Source of the DNA: Cytophagales bacterium
GTDB lineage: Bacteria > Pseudomonadota > Gammaproteobacteria > Burkholderiales > Burkholderiaceae_C
Direction of reading: 5' to 3'
Assembly: GCA_030054145.1 (NCBI GenBank)
Contig: JASGCK010000001.1
Location: 248,001 to 312,000 of the forward strand
DNA length: 64,000 bases
Made by a program: the position numbers and the translations under genes. The notes below the pieces were generated by a model. The model saw only the letters and a list, made by a program, of their open reading frames with translations, had not been told where the DNA came from and searched no databases. Shown here one piece after another: positions 57,040-64,000 of the stretch (the first letter of the stretch is position 1; every line of letters begins with the position of its first letter).

Positions 57040-58998
57040 ATGTTTAAAAAAATCCTCATTGCGAATCGCGGCGAAATCGCTTGCCGCGTTGCCGCTACTG
57101 CGCGCCGTATGGGCGTGAAAACCGTTGCTGTTTATTCTGATGCGGATGCCAACGCCAAGCACGTTGCCTGCTGCGATGAGGCGCTGCATATTGGCGCAAG
57201 CGCACCAAAAGATAGCTATTTGCAGTGGGAGCGCATTCTTGCGGCTGCCAAGCAAACGGGTGCTGACGCGATCCATCCAGGTTACGGATTTCTGTCTGAG
57301 AACGATGCGTTCGCGACGGCTTGCACTCGCGCAGGCCTTGTGTTTATTGGCCCGCCAGCGGCTGCTATTTTGGCGATGGGACTCAAGGCTGAGTCCAAGC
57401 GCCTGATGAGCGCGGCAGGCGTGCCGCTGGTGCCTGGCTATCACGGTGCGGATCAAGATGCAGCGCTCTTGCAACGCGAAGCGGATGCGATCGGTTATCC
57501 CGTGCTGATTAAAGCCAGTGCGGGTGGCGGCGGCAAGGGGATGCGCATCGTGGATAAGGCGGCTGATTTTGCGGCGGCGCTGGCCTCGTGCAAGCGCGAG
57601 GCGACGAGTAGCTTTGGTAATGATTCGGTGCTGATCGAGAAGTATGTGCAGCGCCCGCGCCACATTGAGATTCAAGTGTTTGGTGACACGCACGGCAATT
57701 GTGTTTATCTGTTTGAGCGCGATTGCTCGGTGCAGCGCCGTCATCAAAAAGTATTGGAGGAAGCGCCTGCGCCAGGACTCAGTCCATCGATGCGCGAGGC
57801 GATGGGCGCGGCAGCTGTGGCGGCGGCAAAGGCGGTGAATTACGTGGGCGCTGGCACGGTTGAGTTCATTGTTGAGCAGTCTGATGGCGCAATGAAGTTC
57901 TTTTTTATGGAGATGAACACGCGCTTGCAAGTCGAGCATCCCGTGACCGAAGCAATCACGGGGCTTGATTTGGTGGAGTGGCAATTGCGCGTGGCAAGCG
58001 GTGAGCCGCTGCCGCTTGCGCAACATCAGCTTCACATGACAGGTCACGCCATTGAAGCGCGGATTTGTGCGGAGTCACCCGATCACAACTTTTTGCCTGC
58101 AACGGGGACGTTGAGTATTTATCGGCACGGTGCGCATGAATCGTTTACGCGCGGTACTTCGGGGCGACGTGTGCGCGTCGATTCTGGTGTGCGCGAGGGG
58201 GATACGATTTCGCCGTTTTATGACTCGATGATCGCCAAGCTGATTGTGCATGGCGATACACGCGAACACGCGCTCGCCTTGCTGGATAAGGCTTTGAGTG
58301 AAACGCACATTGTGGGACTGCAAACCAATGTGCAATTTTTGCGGCACGTCATCGCTAGCGACTCATTCGCGGAGGCGCATCTTGATACGGCCTTAATTGA
58401 GCGTGAACGCGCACGGTTATTTCATCAACATCCCGTTGCCAATGCAGCTGCCCTGGACGCCGCAGTGGCGCACATCTTGCAACAAGAAAAAGCATGGGAG
58501 GCTGACGATCCGCTCTCCAAACGTGACGCATGGCGAGCCTATGGTGAGGCGACGCGGCGCTTTGATTTTGAAATAGGTGATAGCCTAGAGACCATATCCT
58601 ATAAGGCTTCCGAGCTTGTTGCCTTGCAAAGCCAAGCGCAACAAGGCTTGCAGGCCATCTATGTAAAAAAAGGCGAGTCTTTTGACGAAATGCATATCTT
58701 TATGGATAAGGGCGCAGCGGTCATCAAGCAGCGCCATCGTCTGTCGCTCGCGGTGGCGCAAGATGCGCACGCAGGGGGTGGTTTAAATGCGCCCATGCCC
58801 GGCAAAGTGGTGTCGTTTGATGTGAAGGCTGGCGATAAAGTCAGCAAAGGTCAGCGCGTGGCCGTGATGGAGGCGATGAAGATGGAGCACGCCATCATTG
58901 CGCCAGCAGACGGCGTGGTGGGCGAACTACTTTATGCCGCAGGTGAGCAAGTGGCGGAAGGCGCTGCACTGCTACATTTAATTGGGGACAGACCCTAA
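57040..58998 (+). CDS. liuD: Methylcrotonyl-CoA carboxylase, biotin-carrying (alpha) subunit
   Basis: Carboxylates its own biotin with ATP and bicarbonate for LiuB. The biotin carboxylase domain (about 1-445) has FKKILIANRGEIACRV, KASAGGGGKGMRIV and EMNTRLQVEHPVTE. A middle linker leads to the biotinyl domain with EAMKMEH, Lys614 being the biotin site. 652 residues. The last residues (LIGDRP) and the stop codon come from an inverted repeat, so the native C-terminus has been altered by a few residues. It is separated from liuC by the ATPase/TOPRIM pair. Confidence 0.96.
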   Translation: MFKKILIANRGEIACRVAATARRMGVKTVAVYSDADANAKHVACCDEALHIGASAPKDSYLQWERILAAAKQTGADAIHPGYGFLSENDAFATACTRAGLVFIGPPAAAILAMGLKAESKRLMSAAGVPLVPGYHGADQDAALLQREADAIGYPVLIKASAGGGGKGMRIVDKAADFAAALASCKREATSSFGNDSVLIEKYVQRPRHIEIQVFGDTHGNCVYLFERDCSVQRRHQKVLEEAPAPGLSPSMREAMGAAAVAAAKAVNYVGAGTVEFIVEQSDGAMKFFFMEMNTRLQVEHPVTEAITGLDLVEWQLRVASGEPLPLAQHQLHMTGHAIEARICAESPDHNFLPATGTLSIYRHGAHESFTRGTSGRRVRVDSGVREGDTISPFYDSMIAKLIVHGDTREHALALLDKALSETHIVGLQTNVQFLRHVIASDSFAEAHLDTALIERERARLFHQHPVANAAALDAAVAHILQQEKAWEADDPLSKRDAWRAYGEATRRFDFEIGDSLETISYKASELVALQSQAQQGLQAIYVKKGESFDEMHIFMDKGAAVIKQRHRLSLAVAQDAHAGGGLNAPMPGKVVSFDVKAGDKVSKGQRVAVMEAMKMEHAIIAPADGVVGELLYAAGEQVAEGAALLHLIGDRP

Positions 58999-59037
58999 TT
59001 AATTGGTGGGATTAATTAGGGTCTGTCCCCAATTAAA
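58977..59037. repeat. Perfect inverted repeat (27-base arms) at the liuD-liuE junction
   Basis: Arms 58977-59003 and 59011-59037 are exact reverse complements around a 7-base loop. The core is GGGGACAGACCCTAATTAAT, the same family as at 44421-44503. It contains the liuD stop codon and lies just before the liuE ribosome-binding site (GAAGGAG). It could weaken liuE expression or end transcription. Confidence 0.93.
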
Positions 59038-59051
59038 TTGAAGGAGATGCC

Positions 59052-59969
59052 ATGATTCCAAACAAAGTCAAACTCGTCGAGGTCGGTCCACGTGATGGAC
59101 TGCAAAATGAAAAGCAAGTTGTCGCAACTGAAGTCAAAATTGAGTTGATTCATCGTCTGCAAAATGCGGGACTGACGGAGTTGGAAGTGACCAGTTTTGT
59201 CTCGCCCAAATGGGTTGCGCAAATGAAGGACAACGTGCTGGTCTTGGCGGGGATTGAGCGCCGGGCGAGTGTTCGCTACTCCGCGCTCGTTCCTAATATG
59301 AAAGGCTTGGAAGCCCTGCTGGATATGCCGTTGCATTTGCGTCCGCAAGAGATTGTGGTGTTCTTGGCGGCGACCGAATCGTTTAGTCAAAAAAATATCA
59401 ATTGCTCGATTGCCGAGAGTTTGGAGCGCATTGCGCCCGTGGTCGCTGGTGCGCGTGCGGCTGGGCTTGATGTGCGCGGCACGGTGTCGTGCTCCTTAGG
59501 CTGTCCGTATGAGGGCGAGGTGGATCCCGTGGTCGTGGGGCGCATCGCACGGGCGCAGCGCGAGCTGGGGGTGCAGCACATGGGCGTGCCCGACACGATT
59601 GGCACGGGTACGCCGCGCAAAGTTCAAGCGGTGTTTGAACAAGTCTTGCAGTCGTTTGATCTTGCCGATGTGTCGGGGCACTTTCACGACACTTATGGTC
59701 AGGCGCTTGCCAATACGCTAGCGGCGCTAGAGCTGGGTGTGGCAACGTTTGATACATCGATTGCGGGACTTGGTGGCTGCCCTTATGCCAAGGGCGCAAC
59801 GGGCAATGTTGCCACCGAAGACGTGGTTTATATGCTGCACGGCATGGGCATTGAGACGGGTATTGATTTAGATGCACTCATCGATGCGGGGCAGTTCATT
59901 AGCGAGCAGCTGGGCAGGCCAACAAACTCGCGTGCCGCCAAAGCTTTGATGACTAAACGTCTGGCTTAG
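59052..59969 (+). CDS. liuE: Hydroxymethylglutaryl-CoA lyase
   Basis: Splits HMG-CoA to acetoacetate and acetyl-CoA, the last step of leucine degradation. The 305-residue TIM-barrel enzyme has VEVGPRDGLQNEKQ at the N-terminus (catalytic Arg-Asp), SCSLGCPYEGEV, metal ligands in SGHFHDTYGQALAN, and the signature GLGGCPYAKGATGNVATEDV with the redox-sensitive Cys. AAGGAG precedes the ATG. Its 3' end overlaps the convergent carbonic anhydrase gene by 17 bases. Confidence 0.97.
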   Translation: MIPNKVKLVEVGPRDGLQNEKQVVATEVKIELIHRLQNAGLTELEVTSFVSPKWVAQMKDNVLVLAGIERRASVRYSALVPNMKGLEALLDMPLHLRPQEIVVFLAATESFSQKNINCSIAESLERIAPVVAGARAAGLDVRGTVSCSLGCPYEGEVDPVVVGRIARAQRELGVQHMGVPDTIGTGTPRKVQAVFEQVLQSFDLADVSGHFHDTYGQALANTLAALELGVATFDTSIAGLGGCPYAKGATGNVATEDVVYMLHGMGIETGIDLDALIDAGQFISEQLGRPTNSRAAKALMTKRLA

Positions 59970-60618
59970 CCTGCGCTCTTGGGTAGCGCTTAATGGCGTT
60001 GCTAAACACGCTTACCACTTCATCGGCTTTGCTCATCGTGACCTCTAAATTTTTGATGAGTCCATCTTTGAGTCCGTACACCCATCCATGAATGGAGACG
60101 TTTTGACCACGCGCCCAAGCGTCTTGCATGACATTGGTTAAAGCCACATTGCCAACTTGCTCGACGACATTCATCTCGACCAGCACGTTCTCTTGGTCGC
60201 TCTGGCAAAGATGCAGCAAGCGATTGCGATGGCGCAGCTTGACATCTTGCACGTGCCTGATCCAGTTGTCGGCTAAGCCTAAGCGTATCCCTCGAAGTGC
60301 GGCCAGCACACCGCCGCAGCCGTAGTGCCCCACCACCATGATGTGTTCGACTTTGAGATGATCGACCGCGTATTGAATAACGGATAGCGCATTCAAGTCG
60401 GAGTGAACCACCACATTGGCGACGTTGCGATGCACAAACACTTCGCCTGGTGCGAGCCCTGTGATCTCATTGGCGGGAACGCGCGAGTCCGCGCAACCAA
60501 TCCAAAGATATTTGGGGGTTTGCTGATGTTGGAGTTCTTTAAAAAAACCTGGGTGTTTTTCTTCAACCGCTTTTGCCCACGCGCGGTTGTTGTCGAATAG
60601 ATGTTGGAGGCTGTGCAT
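59953..60618 (-). CDS. can: Beta-class carbonic anhydrase
   Basis: Interconverts CO2 and bicarbonate, the latter needed by biotin carboxylases such as LiuD next door. It has 221 residues with zinc ligands in IGCADSRVPANEI (Cys, and the Asp-Arg dyad) and GHYGCGGVLAAL (His and Cys). The ATG at 60618 is chosen; a TTG precedes it. The 3' end overlaps liuE on the other strand. Confidence 0.96.
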   Translation of the reverse strand: MHSLQHLFDNNRAWAKAVEEKHPGFFKELQHQQTPKYLWIGCADSRVPANEITGLAPGEVFVHRNVANVVVHSDLNALSVIQYAVDHLKVEHIMVVGHYGCGGVLAALRGIRLGLADNWIRHVQDVKLRHRNRLLHLCQSDQENVLVEMNVVEQVGNVALTNVMQDAWARGQNVSIHGWVYGLKDGLIKNLEVTMSKADEVVSVFSNAIKRYPRAQAKPDV

Positions 60619-60646
60619 CAAATAACCCTAACGCTTCATAACGTTA

Positions 60647-62947
60647 TTAGCGCGTTGCGTTGGCATCCGCCACAGTGAGCGCCGTCATGTTGACAATACG
60701 GCGCACCGTGGTGCTGGAGGTGAGGATGTGAACAGGTTTGGCTGCGCCCAAGAGCACGGGGCCAATGGCAATGTTGCCGCCAGCTGCCGTTTTGAGCAGG
60801 TTGTAGGCAATGTTGGCGGCATCGATGTTGGGCAAGACGAGCAAATTGGCCGCGCCTGTGAGGGTGCTATTGGGCATCACGGCTTTGCGCGCCACGCCGT
60901 CTAGCGCCACGTCGCCGTGCATTTCGCCGTCCACTTCTAGCCACGGTGCTTGCGTGTGCAAAAGCGCCAGCGTGTTGCGCATTTTGATGGCGCTTGGGTT
61001 TTGGCTAGAACCAAAATTGCTGTGCGAGAGCAGTGCGGCTTTGGGCGTAATGCCAAAGCGCTGCATCTCTTTGGCGGCCATCACCGTAATTTCGGCAAGC
61101 TGCTCGGCGGTGGGGTCGTAGTTGACGTGCGTATCGACTAAAAAGACTTGGCGATCAGGCAACATGAGGCCATTCATGCAGGCGTAGGTGCTCACGCCTG
61201 CGCGTTTGCCAATGACTTGATCGACGTAGGCGAGATGCTGCGCCGTGGTTGCCCACGTACCGCAAATCATGCCGTCTACATAGCCTTTGCGCAGCATCAT
61301 GCAAGAGATCAGCGTTAGGCGTCTGCGCATTTCGATTTTTGCAAGTTGCGCCGTGACACCTTTGCGCTCGGTCAAGGCGTGATAGCTTTGCCAGAAGTCG
61401 CGGTAGCGCTCGTCGTGCTCAACGTTCACCACATCGTAGTCTTGTCCTTGTTTGAGGCGCAGGCCAAATTTTTCTACGCGCTCAGCAATCACGGCTGGGC
61501 GACCGACCAAAGTTGGATGTGCTAAGCCCTCGTCCACCACAATTTGAATCGCACGCAAGATGCGTTCTTCTTCGCCTTCCGCATAGACCACGCGCTTTTT
61601 GCTGGCTTTTTTAGCAGCGGCATAAATCGGCTTCATCGTTGTGCCCGAGGCATAAACGAAGCTTTTTAGCTGCTCGCGATAGGCGGTCATGTCTGTGATG
61701 GGGCGCGTGGCAACGCCCGAGTCTGCGGCGGCTTGCGCAACCGCAGGCGCAATCATCACCATCAGGCGTGGATCGAAAGGCTTAGGAATCAAGTACTGCG
61801 GACCAAAAGCAAGTTGCTCGCCCGTGTAGGCGGCTGCGACAACTTCGCTTTGCTCGGCTTGCGCGAGTTCAGCAATCGCGCGAACGGCGGCAATTTCCAT
61901 CTCGTCGGTAATGGTGGACGCGCCCGCATCCAAAGCCCCGCGAAAGATGTAGGGGAAGCACAAAACATTGTTGACTTGATTGGGGTAATCGGTGCGACCC
62001 GTTGCCACAATCGCATCGTCGCGCACGGCGTGAACATCGTCGGGATTGATCTCAGGATGTGGATTAGCGAGCGCCAAAATGACAGGATGAGCGGCCATAG
62101 CTTTAACCATGTCTTGCTTGAGTACGCCGCCAGCCGACAAGCCTAAAAAGATGTCCGCGCCTTGAATGACTTCTGCCAAGGTGCGTGCATTCGTTTTTTG
62201 TGCGAATTGGATTTTGTCCTCGTCCATCAGCTCAGTGCGTCCCTCGTAGACCACGCCTGCTAAATCGGTGACAAAAATATTGTGACGCGGAATGCCCAGT
62301 TTGAGCAGCAACCCCAAACAAGCCAATGCCGCAGCGCCCGCGCCACTGGTTACCAATTTAACTTTGGTGATGTCTTTGCCCGTGACTTTGATGCCGTTCA
62401 ACACCGCTGCGCCCACCACAATCGCCGTGCCGTGCTGGTCGTCGTGGAAGACGGGAATCTTCATGCGCTCGCGCAGTTTGCGCTCGACATAAAAGCAATC
62501 AGGCGCTTTGATGTCCTCTAAATTGATGCCGCCAAAAGTGGGTTCTAGCGAGGCAATGATGTCCACCAATTTATCTAAGTCGTCCCGCTCATTGACCTCG
62601 ATGTCAAACACATCAATGCCTGCAAATTTTTTGAATAAAACCGCTTTGCCTTCCATCACGGGCTTGGCCGCAAGTGGCCCAATGTTGCCAAGTCCCAGCA
62701 CCGCTGTGCCGTTGGTGATGACGGCGACCAAATTGCCGCGAGCCGTATATTTAAAAGCGTTCGCAGGGTCTTTCACAATTTCTTCACACGGCGCGGCAAC
62801 GCCTGGCGAGTAAGCGAGCGCTAAATCACGCTGGTTAACGAGCTGTTTGGTGGCAGCGATTTGAATCTTGCCAGGAACGGGAAACTCATGATAGTCAAGC
62901 GCAGCAACGCGAAGTTCTGCTGCTTTATTGATGTTGTCAGTACTCAT
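60647..62947 (-). CDS. maeB: NADP-dependent malic enzyme with phosphotransacetylase-like domain
   Basis: Decarboxylates malate to pyruvate with NADP+. The 766-residue MaeB type has a malic enzyme domain (about 1-430) with [36 protein letters not shown] followed by FHDDQHGT, and the NAD(P)-binding [17 protein letters not shown]. The phosphate acetyl/butyryltransferase domain (about 440-766), normally regulatory rather than catalytic, has [17 protein letters not shown]. It precedes the carbonic anhydrase gene on the same strand with a 28-base gap. Confidence 0.96.
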   Translation of the reverse strand: MSTDNINKAAELRVAALDYHEFPVPGKIQIAATKQLVNQRDLALAYSPGVAAPCEEIVKDPANAFKYTARGNLVAVITNGTAVLGLGNIGPLAAKPVMEGKAVLFKKFAGIDVFDIEVNERDDLDKLVDIIASLEPTFGGINLEDIKAPDCFYVERKLRERMKIPVFHDDQHGTAIVVGAAVLNGIKVTGKDITKVKLVTSGAGAAALACLGLLLKLGIPRHNIFVTDLAGVVYEGRTELMDEDKIQFAQKTNARTLAEVIQGADIFLGLSAGGVLKQDMVKAMAAHPVILALANPHPEINPDDVHAVRDDAIVATGRTDYPNQVNNVLCFPYIFRGALDAGASTITDEMEIAAVRAIAELAQAEQSEVVAAAYTGEQLAFGPQYLIPKPFDPRLMVMIAPAVAQAAADSGVATRPITDMTAYREQLKSFVYASGTTMKPIYAAAKKASKKRVVYAEGEEERILRAIQIVVDEGLAHPTLVGRPAVIAERVEKFGLRLKQGQDYDVVNVEHDERYRDFWQSYHALTERKGVTAQLAKIEMRRRLTLISCMMLRKGYVDGMICGTWATTAQHLAYVDQVIGKRAGVSTYACMNGLMLPDRQVFLVDTHVNYDPTAEQLAEITVMAAKEMQRFGITPKAALLSHSNFGSSQNPSAIKMRNTLALLHTQAPWLEVDGEMHGDVALDGVARKAVMPNSTLTGAANLLVLPNIDAANIAYNLLKTAAGGNIAIGPVLLGAAKPVHILTSSTTVRRIVNMTALTVADANATR

Positions 62948-63011
62948 AAATGAAAGGAATGCAGCACAGTGAGAGCCGTCAGTTTTGTAAGAGTGTTAAA
63001 TTCTAGTTCCA

Positions 63012-64000
63012 ATGACTTACCAACTCCCACGTACAAACCCGTATGCAGCGCCGCAGACCGCCAATACCCCTTCGGCGGATAGCCCGCTGACGGCTATTTC
63101 ACCGCTGTCGTGGCTGCTCATTTTTTTCATTCCAGCGTTTTGGGCTGTGAACTATTTAATTGCCAGGCGAGCGCCCGCGCTGATTGCGCCTAATGCACTC
63201 ACATTTGCACGTTGGGGGTTGGCGGTCATCATGCTCGCGCTATTTGCGTGGCCCGAGCTCAAAGCCAAGCGCCATTTGATTTGGGCTGAACGCTGGCACG
63301 CATTAGCGCTCGGTGTGCTGGGGATGTGGATTTGCGGTTCGTGGGTTTATATTGCCGCGCGTACCACCGCCGCCAATAACATCGCGCTGATCTATGCGCT
63401 CTCACCAGTATTCATTGTGCTTGGAGCGGCTATTTTTTTAAATGAACGACTGCGCAAACGGCAATGGCTGGGCGTGCTGTTCGCCATGTTTGGACTGGTA
63501 CACGTGGTGATTCAAGGGCGCTGGAGTGCTATTGCGCAAACGCAGTTTGTAACAGGCGATTTATGGATGCTGGGCTGTGCGATTGCGTGGGCGGTCTACT
63601 CGGTGTTGCTGAAACGTTGGCCCTGTCCATTTAGCCCATTGGCTAGGCTTGTGTTAATTGCAGCGGCCGGCACATTGTTTACGCTACCAATCGCGCTGCT
63701 AGAGGCGGCATCAGGGCTGCCGTTTACCCAAACGGTTTGGAGTTGGCAAACCCTTGGTTTGATTGTGGCGGTAGCGGTCTTTCCAAGCTCAGGCGCATAC
63801 CTTGCCTACGGCGTGCTGCAAAAAAGAATCGGTGCAGCGCGTACCGCCTTGGTGCTTTATTTAGGACCGTTATACGCAGCAGCGCTTGCGTGGTTTGCGC
63901 TGGGCGAGCCGCTGTATATCTATCACGCGATTGGTTTGGTGATCATTTTGCCTGGGATCTATTTGGCATCACAAGCACCGTCGCCCTCGGAAAATAAAGC
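63012..64000 (+). CDS. EamA-family transporter (partial, runs off the window)
   Basis: The open frame from the ATG at 63012 reaches the window edge without a stop (329 codons visible). It encodes about ten hydrophobic helices in two EamA/DMT repeats. Repeat 1 (about 36-165) has FFIPAFWAVNYLIARRAPAL and TTAANNIALIYALSPVFIV; repeat 2 (about 180-320) has WMLGCAIAWAVYSVLLKRWP and RTALVLYLGPLYAAALAWF. Members export metabolites or amino acids. The first 30 residues are an unusual polar, Pro-rich cytosolic tail. It is divergent from maeB. Since only about 330 residues are normal, the true end must lie just outside. Confidence 0.92.
   Translation, partial: MTYQLPRTNPYAAPQTANTPSADSPLTAISPLSWLLIFFIPAFWAVNYLIARRAPALIAPNALTFARWGLAVIMLALFAWPELKAKRHLIWAERWHALALGVLGMWICGSWVYIAARTTAANNIALIYALSPVFIVLGAAIFLNERLRKRQWLGVLFAMFGLVHVVIQGRWSAIAQTQFVTGDLWMLGCAIAWAVYSVLLKRWPCPFSPLARLVLIAAAGTLFTLPIALLEAASGLPFTQTVWSWQTLGLIVAVAVFPSSGAYLAYGVLQKRIGAARTALVLYLGPLYAAALAWFALGEPLYIYHAIGLVIILPGIYLASQAPSPSENK

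Noticed and set aside
57034..58047. Long (337-codon) open frame on the strand opposite liuD
   Set aside because: Its protein is an Arg/His/Ala-rich shadow of the biotin carboxylase frame with no family features; liuD has full catalytic motifs.
63737..63997. 86-codon plus-strand ORF near the window end
   Set aside because: It is an out-of-frame shadow of the EamA transporter, which stays open from 63012 to the window edge.

Overview
The window is a chromosomal segment of a betaproteobacterium, most likely of the order Burkholderiales. The reasons are the gene order pyrG-kdsA-eno-ftsB, the bactofilin/DUF6776/erpA neighbourhood, the overlapping rplM-rpsI pair, the leucine-degradation (liu) operon, the TctC ('Bug') binding protein and moderate G+C. 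I cannot name a genus. Nearly all of the sequence is coding. The only gene-free stretch longer than about 300 bases in the protein map (about 17250-17690) holds the RNase P RNA gene. The other gaps are short and contain promoters, terminators, a riboswitch or repeats; 49406-49606 holds nothing I recognise.

Layout. 1-1066: 3' end of aconitase B. 1120-5474 (minus): a decayed type I restriction-modification locus, hsdR(pseudogene)-fic-hsdS-DUF1016-hsdM. From fic onward the genes overlap by 4 bases. hsdS is half-size and carries a run of eleven G. 5517-20871: housekeeping genes (tyrS, anmK, erpA, bactofilin, rplM-rpsI, a molybdenum hydroxylase large subunit, rlmJ, rapZ, recN, nadK, rnpB, htpX, terC behind a probable manganese riboswitch, a frameshifted DUF4010 gene, dut), followed by coaBC.

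22255-32928: a complete histidine-utilisation cluster. hutC-hutD-hutI-hutG-hutF run left, and hutU-hutH plus an NMT1/SsuABC-type transporter run right. The two arms share a control region with a perfect 14-base palindrome that overlaps both candidate promoters. The enzymes take histidine through urocanate, imidazolone propionate, formiminoglutamate and formylglutamate to glutamate.

33061-39794: pyrG-kdsA-(two unknown ORFs)-eno-ftsB, then hslO and a gamma carbonic anhydrase. 39797-43602: a Doc/AbrB-type toxin-antitoxin pair pressed against a DUF455 gene, tRNA-Met, trhO, a pseudouridine synthase, a small coiled-coil protein and a duplicated gene scrap. 43635-51513: enoyl-CoA hydratase genes, paaI, an M61 peptidase, dsbC, a UbiH-like oxygenase, a racemase-family gene and a Bug solute-binding protein. 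51612-53090: a flavin reductase and a VapBC pair.

53101-59969: the liuB-liuC-liuD-liuE genes for leucine/isovalerate breakdown, interrupted between liuC and liuD by an AT-richer ATPase plus TOPRIM-like gene pair. This pair is the best candidate here for an undescribed (probably anti-phage) system. 59953-64000: beta carbonic anhydrase, malic enzyme and the start of an EamA permease.

Two themes recur. First, small selfish or defence modules (the R-M remnant with Fic, Doc/AbrB, VapBC, ATPase/TOPRIM) sit in operon gaps, and two gaps carry short duplicated pieces of genes lying 0.3-5 kb away. Second, several interspersed palindromic repeats lie inside or at the very ends of genes and are translated (pyrG, M61 peptidase, liuD). 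I see no insertion sequence, prophage, rRNA operon or CRISPR array.
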